A stretch of DNA of 41,022 nt from an uncultured Candidatus Thioglobus sp. (GTDB lineage: Bacteria > Pseudomonadota > Gammaproteobacteria > PS1 > Pseudothioglobaceae). The notes under the pieces are model-generated. The model was given only the letters and a program-made list of their open reading frames with translations. It did no database searches and was not told where the DNA came from. Each line of letters opens with the position of its first letter. Positions within the stretch are counted from its first letter, which is position 1. Below are positions 1 to 9,038 of the stretch, one piece after another. A program made the translations under genes and the position numbers. The stretch is taken from assembly GCA_905612405.1 (NCBI GenBank), contig CAJQRX010000013.1:1-41022 (forward strand), written 5' to 3'.

Positions 1-758
1 CCAATAGCAATTTTAGATTGAATGATATGATAGCCCGAGCCCAATGGATCTGACTCTGGATTAAATAGAGTTAAAATTCTTCTCTTCTGATAGGCTATTA
101 AAAAATAATTCCAAGCTAAAAATAAGGAGCCACAAACCATGCTTGTAATAAATAATAAGTTTAACCATTTATTCTTTAATATTATTACTTTTACTCCTGA
201 AAAAAATAAAACATATACTCCAGATGCACCTATTAATAATGAGGTTCCCAAATCTGGCTGCCTAGCAATAAGAAAAACAACTAGACCAATGACGATCATT
301 GAAATTACTACTGAACGAGGCCTAGGAGGCAAAGTTCTATCACTCAAAATTGCAGCAATTGTCATTGGTAAAATAATCTTCATTAATTCTGAGGGTTGAA
401 ATCTCACTAATCCAATATCAAGCCATCTCTGGGCTCCTCCTCCAGAGCTCCCAAAAAATAGCACTGATATTAATAGAAAAATACCTAGAATCATTAGTAT
501 TGGCGCTGATCGTCGCATAATAATTGGAGGGATTTGAGCAATTACTAGCATTACGGATGTAGCTAAACCTAGGTGAATTAATTGACGATAAACTAGGTTT
601 AAAGAGCCGCCAGAACTACTATAAAGAATTAATAGCCCAAAAGATGAAAGTAAGATTAATAAAATTAATAGAGGTGTATCAATTTTAAAAAACTTATGAA
701 GATATTCTTTTAAGTAATTTAAAGATTTGATTACTATTTTATATAAATAAGCAATCAT
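1..758 (-). CDS. rodA: Rod shape-determining protein RodA (SEDS glycosyltransferase), 3' end outside window
   Basis: Partial gene: the ATG is at 758 and the reading frame stays open to base 1, giving about 252 codons, so the C-terminal third is missing. RodA is an inner-membrane SEDS-family peptidoglycan polymerase that works with PBP2 in cell elongation. The translation has several hydrophobic segments, the family motif RWLDIGLVRFQPSELMK in the middle, and near the window edge DPLGSGYHIIQSKIAIG, which closely matches RodA rather than FtsW. Its start overlaps the stop of the upstream Mth938-like gene by four bases (ATGA), so the two are probably cotranscribed and translationally coupled. I call rodA rather than ftsW because of the QSKIAIG block and because a clear FtsW lies at the other end of the window. 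Confidence 0.95.
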   Translation of the reverse strand, partial: MIAYLYKIVIKSLNYLKEYLHKFFKIDTPLLILLILLSSFGLLILYSSSGGSLNLVYRQLIHLGLATSVMLVIAQIPPIIMRRSAPILMILGIFLLISVLFFGSSGGGAQRWLDIGLVRFQPSELMKIILPMTIAAILSDRTLPPRPRSVVISMIVIGLVVFLIARQPDLGTSLLIGASGVYVLFFSGVKVIILKNKWLNLLFITSMVCGSLFLAWNYFLIAYQKRRILTLFNPESDPLGSGYHIIQSKIAI

Positions 759-1117
759 AAAATTAACAAACCAACTTTCCTTAAATCTCCAAGAAGTAAA
801 TTAAAGCTAGAGCATGCAGATTTATTATTCATGCATTCTACACCTAAGCCAATTTCTGATAATGACATTTGTTGTTTTGGCGATAGAAAAACTGGACTAA
901 TGCCAGTTCCAATTATTAGAAGGTCAATTGACTCTTTTGATAAAAGTGGAAATAGAAATTCTTTATTAATTTCAGATATGTTCAAAGCTGATAGTTCCTT
1001 TGATTCATTTGAAGAAATAAAGCAAGGTGTGTTTAGCTGAAAGTGGGAGAGGGTAATTGTTAAATCATTGTATGAAATAATGGTGTTTTGATTAGCATTT
1101 TGCTGAGTGAATTCCAT
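755..1117 (-). CDS. Mth938-like domain protein (DUF498 family)
   Basis: A 120-residue protein of the Mth938/DUF498 fold. The family is widespread in proteobacteria, often near envelope or respiratory genes, and has no settled biochemical role. The diagnostic part is the second half: LLIIGTG, then an F-LSPKQQ stretch, GLGVECM, and SACSSFNLLLGDLRKV, which matches the family pattern of a GTG turn, a G-hGhE-M motif and an A(C/A)RT-N-LL-E-R segment. No signal peptide or membrane helix is visible, so it is probably cytoplasmic. It is the first gene of a minus-strand unit with rodA, overlapping it by four bases. An extended -10 promoter lies about 30 bases upstream of its ATG. Confidence 0.8.
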   Translation of the reverse strand: MEFTQQNANQNTIISYNDLTITLSHFQLNTPCFISSNESKELSALNISEINKEFLFPLLSKESIDLLIIGTGISPVFLSPKQQMSLSEIGLGVECMNNKSACSSFNLLLGDLRKVGLLIL

Positions 1118-1147
1118 TAATATACTTCGCTATTTGAATGTTGGGAT

Positions 1148-1156
1148 ATTATAACA
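1148..1156 (-). promoter_or_regulatory. Extended -10 promoter element for the Mth938-like gene and rodA
   Basis: Read on the minus strand this is TGTTATAAT, a perfect TGnTATAAT extended -10. It ends about 30 bases before the ATG at 1117, implying a leader of roughly 25 nt. No good -35 box is visible at 16-18 bp spacing, which fits an extended -10 promoter. The site is in the divergent gap (1118-1273) shared with gltX. Confidence 0.5.
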
Positions 1157-1273
1157 GTGTAAAATTAGCTTATCATTTGATTTGATTTGGTAGGTTAATA
1201 GTGTTAATTAATTTATCAATAAACGAGTTATTAAGTTAATTGATATTTAAACCCACAATTCTTAAAAAAATAA

Positions 1274-2662
1274 ATGAAATCAAGATTTGCCCCTTCTCCA
1301 ACTGGTTTTTTACATATTGGCGGCGCCAGAACTGCTCTATTTGCATGGTTATGGGCTAAAAAAAATAACAGTAAGTTTGTACTAAGAATTGAAGATACTG
1401 ATAAGGAACGGTCAACTCAATCATCTGTTGATGCAATTTTAGAGGGAATGGATTGGCTAGGCTTAGATTATGATGAAGGCCCAATTTATCAGAGTGATAG
1501 AACTGAGCGCTATAATGAAGTAATCTCTGAATTACTGACAAAAAGTAAGGCGTATTATTGCGACTGCCCTATCGAGCGATTAGAGGTAATGCGAGAAGAG
1601 CAAATTGCAAAAAAAGAAAAACCTAAATACGATGGATGCTGTCGAAATAAGGGATTAAAAAATGGCGTTATTAGATTCCTTAATCCTATTGATGGGGATG
1701 TAAGTTTTAATGATTATGTTAAGGGTGAAATAAATATTTCTAATTCTGAACTAGATGATTTAATTATCTCAAGGTCAGATGGCTCACCAACTTATAACTT
1801 GACTGTTGTAGTTGATGATCATGATATGCAGATAGAGTGCGTTATCAGAGGAGATGACCATATTAACAATACTCCAAAGCAGATTAATCTTTATGAAGCT
1901 ATGGGATGGTCTATCCCTAAATTTGCTCATGTGCCAATGATCTTGGGTTCAGATGGATCGCGCTTATCTAAAAGGCATGGAGCGCTTAATTTACTATCTT
2001 ATAGGGACGAAGGCTTATTGCCTCATGCTCTTCTTAATTACATCATAAGACTAGGTTGGTCCCATGGTGATCAAGAAATTTTTTCAGTTGATGAAATGAT
2101 TCAACTATTTGAACTTAGCAGTATTAATAATTCACCAGCTAGTTTTAATCAAGAAAAACTTGATTGGATTAATCAGTCTCATATAAAGACAACAGAAGTT
2201 AAAGTTCTTATTTCTAATCTTAAATGGCATTTTGATCAATTAAATATTGAAATAAATAATGGACCTAATATTAACGAAGTAGTAGATGCTCTTAGAGATC
2301 GCTCTAAATCCTTAGTTGATATGGCTCAGAGCTGTGTCATGTTTTATAATGACTTCAAAGAGTTTGATTCAATTCAGGCAGATAAATTTTTTACTAAAGA
2401 ATCAAAATTGGTATTAGTTGATTTGTTGATTAACTTAAAAGATATTAGTTCCTGGACAGCTGAAAATATTCACTCGGTCAATAAAGGTATTTGTGAATCT
2501 AGAGATATTGGGTTTGGTAAGGTAGGGCAGCCGTTTAGACTTGCTATTAGTGGTGATGGAAAGTCAGGAAGTGTTGATATAAGTGCTCAACTTGTTGGTA
2601 AAGAAAAAACCTTACATCGTATAAAAATGGCTATAGATTATATTGATAATATTAATTCTTAA
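1274..2662 (+). CDS. gltX: Glutamate--tRNA ligase
   Basis: Class I aminoacyl-tRNA synthetase of 462 residues that charges tRNA-Glu. The HIGH-type motif is at residues 7-16 (PSPTGFLHIGG) and the KMSKS-type motif is the GSDGSRLSKRHGA segment near residue 240. The zinc knuckle found in E. coli GltX (C98, C100, C125, H127) is only partly conserved: C96 and C98 are present and C123 aligns with C125, but the histidine position is Asn125 and an extra Cys122 precedes C123. Length is normal for a bacterial GltX. The gene stands alone with an ATG start, divergent from the Mth938-like gene, and is followed 30 bp later by a permease gene. Discriminating versus non-discriminating specificity cannot be told by eye. 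Confidence 0.97.
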   Translation: MKSRFAPSPTGFLHIGGARTALFAWLWAKKNNSKFVLRIEDTDKERSTQSSVDAILEGMDWLGLDYDEGPIYQSDRTERYNEVISELLTKSKAYYCDCPIERLEVMREEQIAKKEKPKYDGCCRNKGLKNGVIRFLNPIDGDVSFNDYVKGEINISNSELDDLIISRSDGSPTYNLTVVVDDHDMQIECVIRGDDHINNTPKQINLYEAMGWSIPKFAHVPMILGSDGSRLSKRHGALNLLSYRDEGLLPHALLNYIIRLGWSHGDQEIFSVDEMIQLFELSSINNSPASFNQEKLDWINQSHIKTTEVKVLISNLKWHFDQLNIEINNGPNINEVVDALRDRSKSLVDMAQSCVMFYNDFKEFDSIQADKFFTKESKLVLVDLLINLKDISSWTAENIHSVNKGICESRDIGFGKVGQPFRLAISGDGKSGSVDISAQLVGKEKTLHRIKMAIDYIDNINS

Positions 2663-2692
2663 TATTATTCTTAAGTAAATAAAAAAGTATAA

Positions 2693-3637
2693 ATGCTTTC
2701 AAATTTCTTCCAAATATTTCTACTTATCTCACCAGTATTTATCCTGATAATACTAGGTAATATTCTAAGAAGGGTTGGCGTTCCTGATGTATCTTTTTGG
2801 GATGTTAACGACAAGTTAGTTTACTGGGTTCTAATTCCAGCTCTTTTATTTCATCACATATCCGAAATAAAAAACTTATCTTCATCAATGTTTTATAGTT
2901 ATAGCGTTGTTATATTATCTGGTTTATTCATTATCACAATAGTAGCAATTTTAATGGGAAGGCTTCTAGGGTATTCTCCAGAGTCTTGGTCGTCAATTCT
3001 GCAGGGCGCAGTAAGGCATAACGCGTTTATAGCACTTGCAATAGCTGGGAGTCTTTTTGGTGATCAAGGGCTAGAAATTGGAGCTATGTTTATGCTCATA
3101 TATGTCCCTACTATTAATATTGTTGTTATATCTATTATGGTTACTAACTTAAAGCAGCCTGGACAAGCTAAATCTTCAAAAGGAATAGCTAATATATTTA
3201 TTGAGCTTATAAAGAATCCATTCATTCTCTCAATGATAGCTGGATTGATGGCGTCATTAATTGAGCCAGATAAATTAATTATCATTAATGAAACTTCTGG
3301 CCTATTAGGTGCTGCTGCATTGCCAATAATGCTGCTAACTATTGGTGCAAAGATTAAAGTAAGAGATCTAGCTTTAAAAATCACTCCAATTATTATTTCT
3401 AATTCTCTCAAATTGTTAGCATTTCCTGTGATTGCTTATTTTGTTGCAACATATATTGGGTTAAGCCAGTTAGAGGTTATTGTAGCTGTAATCTTTGCAT
3501 CTGTCCCAACGGCGGCCTCATCTCACGCGTTAGCGAAACAATTTGGCGGTGATGAGCAACTGATGACAAGTATTGTTACAACCCAAATAGCTTTATCATT
3601 TATTACAATTCCTTTAATTCTTGCTTTTTTTACCTAA
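2693..3637 (+). CDS. AEC-family (auxin efflux carrier-like) permease
   Basis: A 314-residue integral membrane protein with about ten hydrophobic segments and the two-half layout of the AEC (PF03547) family. Bacterial members such as MleP, MdcF and YfdV move small organic acids. Recognisable marks are the N-terminal F-LI-LG-ILRR segment, the R-N-F/A turn (GAVRHNAFIALAIAGSLFG) after the third helix, and the C-terminal P-A-SS-ALA-QFGGD segment before the last helix. The substrate cannot be predicted: the neighbours gltX and trxA give no metabolic hint. It follows gltX by 30 bp and may be read through from it. No signal peptide is expected because the first helix serves for insertion. Confidence 0.85.
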   Translation: MLSNFFQIFLLISPVFILIILGNILRRVGVPDVSFWDVNDKLVYWVLIPALLFHHISEIKNLSSSMFYSYSVVILSGLFIITIVAILMGRLLGYSPESWSSILQGAVRHNAFIALAIAGSLFGDQGLEIGAMFMLIYVPTINIVVISIMVTNLKQPGQAKSSKGIANIFIELIKNPFILSMIAGLMASLIEPDKLIIINETSGLLGAAALPIMLLTIGAKIKVRDLALKITPIIISNSLKLLAFPVIAYFVATYIGLSQLEVIVAVIFASVPTAASSHALAKQFGGDEQLMTSIVTTQIALSFITIPLILAFFT

Positions 3638-3711
3638 CTATATTATTATCAGTATTGATGAGTTTTTATAATCAACTATCTTTTTAAAATAATAGATTTT
3701 CTTGCAAGAAG

Positions 3712-3720
3712 TGTTATAAT
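3712..3720 (+). promoter_or_regulatory. Extended -10 promoter element for trxA
   Basis: The sequence is TGTTATAAT, a perfect TGnTATAAT, 50 bases upstream of the trxA ATG. The best -35 at 16 bp spacing (TAGATT at 3693) is poor, consistent with an extended -10 promoter. It matches the minus-strand element at 1148-1156. Confidence 0.5.
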
Positions 3721-3770
3721 ATCGGATAGAAACATTTCTTTTTCATTTTTTACTTTCCAATTTTTAATGC

Positions 3771-4097
3771 ATGAACGACAAAATTAAAGTAGTCAGTGAC
3801 GCTTCATTTGAGGCTGATATAGTAAAATCTCCTCAACCTGTTTTAGTAGATTTTTGGGCCGAATGGTGTGGTCCATGTAAGGCTCTAGCTCCTATTCTTG
3901 ATGAAATTGCTGACGAGTATGATGGGCGAATTACAATTGCAAAAGTTAATGTTGACGAAAATATTCAAATACCACCTAAATATGGTATAAGAGGCATTCC
4001 AACAATGCTTTTATTTAAAGATGGTGCGGTTCATGCAACTAAGGTTGGCGCTCTTTCTAAGGCGAACCTAAATGCTTTTTTGGATTCTAATATTTAA
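3771..4097 (+). CDS. trxA: Thioredoxin 1
   Basis: A 108-residue cytoplasmic thioredoxin with the redox motif WCGPC at residues 32-36 (Cys33 and Cys36) and the cis-proline segment [11 protein letters not shown] later in the protein. It reduces protein disulfides and supplies electrons to ribonucleotide reductase and similar enzymes, itself reduced by thioredoxin reductase. Length equals that of E. coli TrxA. Its place directly upstream of rho is the conserved gammaproteobacterial arrangement. An extended -10 lies 50 bp upstream. The trxA-rho gap has unusual base content, described separately. Confidence 0.97.
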   Translation: MNDKIKVVSDASFEADIVKSPQPVLVDFWAEWCGPCKALAPILDEIADEYDGRITIAKVNVDENIQIPPKYGIRGIPTMLLFKDGAVHATKVGALSKANLNAFLDSNI

Positions 4098-4223
4098 TAA
4101 CATTATCTAACTAAATATAAAAACTCTTTAAACTACTTCTCTTCTAACAAACTCAATTTAATACTAACTTACTAATATCCCCCGGCAATATGCCAACTCT
4201 CTATAACAACTTTAAAAATTTAT
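4098..4223 (+). promoter_or_regulatory. C-rich, G-poor leader of rho (candidate rut/autoregulatory region)
   Basis: This 126-base gap between trxA and rho carries about 29 C but only 3 G on the coding strand by my count, with repeated YC dinucleotides and a CCCCC run near 4179-4183. Unstructured C>G RNA is what Rho binds (rut sites), and E. coli rho is known to be attenuated by Rho in its own leader. I infer the same here. No hairpin terminator or leader ORF is seen. Confidence 0.45.
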
Positions 4224-5486
4224 ATGAAACTATCAGAACTTAAAATTAAGACTCCTGCTGAGCTTTTGGAATTAGCCCAATCTCTTGGTATTGAAAATAT
4301 TTCAAGAGCAAAAAAACAAACTTTAATTTTTGCAATTCTAAAACATAAAGCAGATAATGATGAAGAAGTTCTTGGGGATGGTGTATTAGATATTTTACAA
4401 GAAGGCTATGGTTTTCTTAGGTCTTCAAATGACTCTTACGTGTCAGGTCCTGATGATATTTATGTTTCACCTAATCAAATTAGGCGCTTTAATTTATTAA
4501 CTGGTGATGTTGTTACTGGAAAAATTAGGGCTCCAAAAAAAGGTGAAAAGTACTTTGCTTTAGTTAAAGTTTCTGAGGTGAATGAGGATTCTCCAGAAAG
4601 TGTTAGAAACCGCATACCTTTTTCTTCATTAACACCATTACACCCTAATGAGAGATTGGGTCTTGAATTGGGTAATGGGGGTACAGAGGATATAACTGCT
4701 CGAGTAATTGATTTAGTTGCCCCCATTGGAAAGGGGCAAAGAGGTTTACTAGTGGCCCCTCCAAAAGCTGGAAAAACTATGATTTTGCAAAATATTGCAT
4801 CATCTATTGCTATTAATCACCCAGAGTGTGAATTAATTGTTTTGTTAATTGATGAGAGACCTGAAGAAGTTACTGAAATGGAGCGGACAGTTAGAGGAGA
4901 AGTTATTTCTTCTACTTTTGATGAGCCTGCAAAAAGACATGTCCAAATTGCTGAAATTGTCATTGAAAAAGCCAAAAGAAGAGCTGAACAAGGCAAAGAC
5001 GTTATTATTTTACTTGATTCTATAACTCGTTTAGCAAGGGCTTATAATACTGTTGCACCTTCTTCTGGAAAGGTTTTAACTGGTGGTGTTGATGCAAATG
5101 CATTGCAGAGACCGAAACGCTTTTTTGGAGCTGCAAGAAATATTGAAAATGGTGGCAGCATAACCATAATTGCAACTGCACTTGTTGAGACAGGCTCCAA
5201 GATGGATGAAGTTATCTATCAGGAGTTTAAAGGAACAGGAAATATGGAGCTACATCTTGAAAGAAGGTTGTCCGAAAAACGAATATTTCCAGCAATCAAT
5301 ATCAATGCATCGGGTACTCGTCGTGAGGAGCTTATGACTGATGATCAGGAATTACAGAAAATGTGGATCTTAAGAAAAATCCTTCATCCAATGGATACAG
5401 TTGAGGCGGCAGAATTTTTAATTGAGAGGTTGCGCTTTACCAAAACTAATGATGAATTTTTTGATTCGATGAAACAAAAGAAGTAA
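4224..5486 (+). CDS. rho: Transcription termination factor Rho
   Basis: A 420-residue hexameric RNA-dependent ATPase that ends transcription at C-rich unstructured RNA. Domain order: N-terminal helical Rho_N region (residues 1-45), cold-shock-like RNA-binding domain with the RNP-type segment GYGFLR at about 61-66, and the RecA-type ATPase core with Walker A APPKAGKT at about 178-185, followed by [13 protein letters not shown] and the Walker B segment [16 protein letters not shown]. The Q-loop/R-loop region ([22 protein letters not shown]) is intact. Length matches the E. coli protein (419) and there is no inserted domain. The ATG was chosen because the alignment begins at MKLSELK. The leader upstream has Rho-target-like composition. 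Confidence 0.98.
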   Translation: MKLSELKIKTPAELLELAQSLGIENISRAKKQTLIFAILKHKADNDEEVLGDGVLDILQEGYGFLRSSNDSYVSGPDDIYVSPNQIRRFNLLTGDVVTGKIRAPKKGEKYFALVKVSEVNEDSPESVRNRIPFSSLTPLHPNERLGLELGNGGTEDITARVIDLVAPIGKGQRGLLVAPPKAGKTMILQNIASSIAINHPECELIVLLIDERPEEVTEMERTVRGEVISSTFDEPAKRHVQIAEIVIEKAKRRAEQGKDVIILLDSITRLARAYNTVAPSSGKVLTGGVDANALQRPKRFFGAARNIENGGSITIIATALVETGSKMDEVIYQEFKGTGNMELHLERRLSEKRIFPAININASGTRREELMTDDQELQKMWILRKILHPMDTVEAAEFLIERLRFTKTNDEFFDSMKQKK

Positions 5487-5527
5487 TATCAAACTATCTT
5501 ATTAAGAGTATTTTATAATTAACAAAA

Positions 5528-6694
5528 ATGCTTTTTAAAATCTTTAATTATCCAAACACAATAATTTCAAGGTACTTGCTACGAAATCTAATAGTTTTTT
5601 TATTTTCAATAACTTTTATTATAGGTCTTTTAGTTTTTGGAAATCAATTTGTATTGACTCTTCAAGAGAGCTTCAAACATAATATTCCCATTATTGAGTT
5701 AATGCCATTAATTGGTTTTAACATGTTAAGAGATATTCCAATAATAATAACTCTATCCCTTTTTCTTTCAATAATTATTTCTATATCACAGTTATATAAA
5801 AACTCTGAGGCAATAGTTATGAACTCAATAGGATTAGGGGAGAGGGATTTTATTAATTTTATTAAGCCAATTGTAATTTTGACTTTTATTTTTGTATTTT
5901 GGTTAACTATTTTCGCTGTACCTTGGGCTAAAGAACAAAAAAGTTTAGCTGAAAGTCAAACAGTTAATGCCTCAGAATTTTCTTTTATAACTGAAGGAAG
6001 ATTTGAAAGTTTTAAGAATGGAGAGATAATGTTTTACGCCTCGGAGTCTTCAATTATTGATGTTGATGGAGAGCAAAATATGGAAGAGATATTTATTTAT
6101 TCAGCGAGTAATGGAAGTCCTATTATTGTTTTAGCATCAGAAGCTAAAAAATATACAGATATCCAGAGTAAAAGTGTTTATTTACGATTAAAAGATGGAG
6201 TTCGCTATGAGGGATTACCTGGAAATAAAAATATTAATATAATGAATTTTGACTTGTATGACTTTGAGATAGTTTCTGGGGAAGTAAAAAAATCCTTATC
6301 GAATTTTTCTGAAATTGAAGAAATGACATCAATAAATTTATTAGGCCAAGATAGCTTGCTCGCAAATGCAGAGATGCAATGGCGATTTTCTCAGCCTATT
6401 TCAATTTTACTTCTTTCAGTTTTTGGGGTTTTTTTAGGAAAATCATCGCCAAGAACTGGAAAAGGAATAAATCTTATAATTGGGATAGTTGTATTTATGC
6501 TCTACAATAATAGCTTGATAGTAGCCAAAAGTTCTATAGAGATGGGACAGTTAAGTCCAATTATTGGAATGTGGAGCATTCATTTATCTTTATTTTTATT
6601 TTTAATCATTTTCTATATGTTTAGAGAAGGAAAAATTAGCTATTTTTTTGATAAAATAAATTTTTTAAATAAGAAAGAGAAAAATTATGTCTAG
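5528..6694 (+). CDS. lptF: LPS export ABC transporter permease LptF
   Basis: A 388-residue inner-membrane permease of the LptF/LptG family (YjgP/YjgQ), which with LptB2 and LptG extracts LPS for delivery to the periplasmic bridge. Three N-terminal membrane segments lie roughly at residues 20-40, 60-80 and 105-130, then a periplasmic beta-rich domain (about 135-275), then three C-terminal helices. The ISRYLLRN start, the [15 protein letters not shown] segment and [11 protein letters not shown] resemble LptF. No lptG follows in this window, which departs from the usual lptF-lptG pair, so lptG must be elsewhere. The 3' end overlaps queF by 8 bp. LptF versus LptG is my best call from the N-terminus rather than certain. 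Confidence 0.85.
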   Translation: MLFKIFNYPNTIISRYLLRNLIVFLFSITFIIGLLVFGNQFVLTLQESFKHNIPIIELMPLIGFNMLRDIPIIITLSLFLSIIISISQLYKNSEAIVMNSIGLGERDFINFIKPIVILTFIFVFWLTIFAVPWAKEQKSLAESQTVNASEFSFITEGRFESFKNGEIMFYASESSIIDVDGEQNMEEIFIYSASNGSPIIVLASEAKKYTDIQSKSVYLRLKDGVRYEGLPGNKNINIMNFDLYDFEIVSGEVKKSLSNFSEIEEMTSINLLGQDSLLANAEMQWRFSQPISILLLSVFGVFLGKSSPRTGKGINLIIGIVVFMLYNNSLIVAKSSIEMGQLSPIIGMWSIHLSLFLFLIIFYMFREGKISYFFDKINFLNKKEKNYV

Positions 6695-7073
6695 TTCACC
6701 CAGCAAAATTTTAGAAGTTTTTGATAATCCTAATAGTGAAAGGGATTTTGTAATTCGCATTGATTCATCAGAATTTACATGCCTCTGTCCTTTAACTGGC
6801 CAGCCAGATTTTGCGGATATTCATATAGAATATATTGCGGATAATTTTTGTGTTGAACTTAAAGCGCTAAAAAATTATTTTTGGTCTTATAGAAATGAAG
6901 GTGCTTTTCATGAGGCAGTTACTAATAAAATTCTTGATGACTTAGTTGAGGTCATGAATCCTCGTTTTATTAGATTAAAGGCTATTTTCAATGTTAGAGG
7001 TGGGGTTTATACAAATATCGAATGTGAGCATAGAAAAAATGGCTGGATTCCTAGAGAAGTTGTGAGCTTATGA
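6687..7073 (+). CDS. queF: NADPH-dependent 7-cyano-7-deazaguanine reductase, short (unimodular) type
   Basis: A 128-residue enzyme that reduces preQ0 to preQ1 in queuosine biosynthesis. The nucleophilic cysteine is Cys34 in [15 protein letters not shown], with Asp41 as the partner acid, and the family motif [17 protein letters not shown] follows at about residues 56-72. This is the single-domain form: E. coli QueF is about 280 residues with two fused half-domains. The ATG lies inside the end of lptF (8 bp overlap), with a purine-rich stretch (GAAAGAG) just upstream as ribosome-binding site. Its stop overlaps the pcnB start by four bases (ATGA), indicating a cotranscribed unit. Confidence 0.93.
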   Translation: MSSSPSKILEVFDNPNSERDFVIRIDSSEFTCLCPLTGQPDFADIHIEYIADNFCVELKALKNYFWSYRNEGAFHEAVTNKILDDLVEVMNPRFIRLKAIFNVRGGVYTNIECEHRKNGWIPREVVSL

Positions 7074-8209
7074 CCCCATTTCGTCAGACTGTTAAATTTG
7101 ACAAAAAGTTACTTGATAAAGATGCTGTAAGGATTGTCCAGACTTTAATTAAAGCTGGATATGATGCTTATTTAGTTGGTGGCTGTATAAGAGATTTATT
7201 ATTAGGCTATGAGCCTAAAGATTTTGACATTGCTACAAATGCAACTCCAGAGCAAGTTCACAAAGCTTTCAAACGTTCAAGAATTATTGGGAGGCGCTTT
7301 AGATTAGTTCATATAATGTTCTCAGCAAGAAAATTTATTGAAGTTGCCACTTTTCGTGCAGGTAAGGTTAAAACTTCTAATAGTGGTGTAATTGTGCGAG
7401 ACAACTTTTATGGCTCATTAAAAGACGATGTATTCAGAAGAGATTTTACTGTTAATGCTCTTTATTATGATCTTGTTAACTCTCAGGTTATTGATTATGT
7501 TGGAGGCCTTGATGATTTAAAGGCCGCTGAAATTAAAATGATAGGCAATCCTAAAGAACGTTTTGAAGAAGATCCAGTAAGAATGATTCGTGCTGTTCGT
7601 TTTAAGGTCAAACTAAGTGCTAAATTAGAACCAGAGCTCTCACAGGATATATCGAGTAATGCACATTTACTAGCTAATATTCCTCCTGCGAGACTCTATG
7701 AAGAAGTAATTAAACTGTTCCACAATGAAAACTCAATTGAAGTTTTTAATGAACTTTTAAATTTTGGATTATTAAAGCATTTATTCTCTCAAACTAAAGA
7801 AAGTTTATTTATTAATGCTGCTTTAGAAAATACCTCTAAGAGAATTAAGAGTGGTAATTCTGTTACTCCTGCTTTTATTTTTGCTGTCTTTCTTTGGAGT
7901 GCATTTAATTTAAGAGTTATTGTAACTAGTAAAAAAAATAAATCTCAGGTAGAGGTAATAATTAATGCTGCAGAATATGTTATCAAAAATCAAACTCAGC
8001 AAGTTATGATGCCTCGATGGTTGTCAACTCGTGTTAAAGATATTTGGTTGATGCAATATCAATTGGAAAATTGTAATCCAAAAAAAGAAAGAGATTTGAT
8101 TAGTAATCCACGTTTTCGAATGGCCTATGACTTTCTGGTGTTACGTTCACAAAGTATTGATTTAGAATTAGAAACTAAGGCGGAATATTGGACAGCTCTT
8201 CAAAATTAA
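7070..8209 (+). CDS. pcnB: Poly(A) polymerase I (PcnB), short C-terminus
   Basis: A 379-residue class II nucleotidyltransferase. The catalytic head has [12 protein letters not shown] and the metal-binding DFDIATNA, then [12 protein letters not shown], a stretch typical of PcnB rather than of CCA-adding enzymes, then [12 protein letters not shown] and the RRD-type segment [13 protein letters not shown]. Poly(A) tails added by PcnB destabilise RNA in bacteria. The protein is about 85 residues shorter than E. coli PcnB (465), lacking most of the basic tail. It overlaps queF upstream (ATGA) and the SDR gene downstream (22 bp). A CCA-adding role cannot be fully excluded without a search of the rest of the genome. 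Confidence 0.88.
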   Translation: MTPFRQTVKFDKKLLDKDAVRIVQTLIKAGYDAYLVGGCIRDLLLGYEPKDFDIATNATPEQVHKAFKRSRIIGRRFRLVHIMFSARKFIEVATFRAGKVKTSNSGVIVRDNFYGSLKDDVFRRDFTVNALYYDLVNSQVIDYVGGLDDLKAAEIKMIGNPKERFEEDPVRMIRAVRFKVKLSAKLEPELSQDISSNAHLLANIPPARLYEEVIKLFHNENSIEVFNELLNFGLLKHLFSQTKESLFINAALENTSKRIKSGNSVTPAFIFAVFLWSAFNLRVIVTSKKNKSQVEVIINAAEYVIKNQTQQVMMPRWLSTRVKDIWLMQYQLENCNPKKERDLISNPRFRMAYDFLVLRSQSIDLELETKAEYWTALQN

Positions 8210-9021
8210 AGTCAGTTCTTATTACTGGATGCTCAAGTGGTATTGGTCTTTGCCTTGCTCATGGACTTCGCGCTGAAGGTTATCGTGTTTTTGCAAGTGC
8301 TAGAAGCATTAATGACGTAGATAAACTCAAAGCTCTAGGTTTTGAATCTTTAGTACTTGATCTGTCTTCCTCAAACTCAATAAATGTAGCTATTTCAGAA
8401 CTTTATCAGAAGACTGATAATTTGTATGCTCTAATTAATAATGGTGCTTATGGGCAAGCTGGAGCCCTAGAGGATATCTCACGAGATGTGCTAGAGAAAC
8501 AATTTCAAGCGAATGTTTTTGGCTGGCATGAGTTGACTAATTTGGTATTACCTAAAATGAGAAATGAAAATTTAGGGCGAGTTATTTATGTAAGCTCTGT
8601 TTTAGGTTTTGTTGCTATGCCATTTAGAGGTCCCTATATTGCATCTAAGTTTGCAATAGAGGGTTTAGTGAATACTTTAAGGTTAGAGCTCAGTGATACA
8701 AACATTAAATTTTCTTTAATACAGCCTGGTCCAATAGAGTCAAAATTTAGAGCCAATGCTTATTTAGCTTTTAAGAAAAATGTAGATAGCTCAAAGAGTA
8801 ATTATAAAGAACAATATAACACAATGATTCAAAGACTTGAATCAGATAAGAATGCTCGATTTACTCTTCCACCAGAGGCTGTATTGAAGAGTGCGCTGCA
8901 TGCTCTAAAGTCAAGTTCACCAAAAATTCACTATCGCGTCACCTTTCCAACCAAATTATTTGCTTTTTTAGGTAGAATATTACCAAGCTCATGGATGGAT
9001 AAAATTTTGAATAATTCATGA
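8188..9021 (+). CDS. YbbO-like short-chain dehydrogenase/reductase
   Basis: A 277-residue classical SDR. The NAD(P)-binding motif TGCSSGIG is at about residues 13-20, the NNGAYG motif follows at about 90, the catalytic Ser is in YVSSVLG and the catalytic YxxxK is YIASK. Sequence resemblance, including the QPGPIESKFR stretch and the C-terminal LGRILPSSWMDKIL, is to E. coli YbbO. The physiological substrate here is unknown. The start is TTG at 8188, inside the last codons of pcnB (22 bp overlap). It is supported by an AAGG seven bases upstream and by the absence of another start before the cofactor motif. It is read in the same direction as xseB and ispA. Confidence 0.85.
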   Translation: MDSSSKLKSVLITGCSSGIGLCLAHGLRAEGYRVFASARSINDVDKLKALGFESLVLDLSSSNSINVAISELYQKTDNLYALINNGAYGQAGALEDISRDVLEKQFQANVFGWHELTNLVLPKMRNENLGRVIYVSSVLGFVAMPFRGPYIASKFAIEGLVNTLRLELSDTNIKFSLIQPGPIESKFRANAYLAFKKNVDSSKSNYKEQYNTMIQRLESDKNARFTLPPEAVLKSALHALKSSSPKIHYRVTFPTKLFAFLGRILPSSWMDKILNNS

Positions 9022-9038
9022 AATTAAGGTAATAATAA

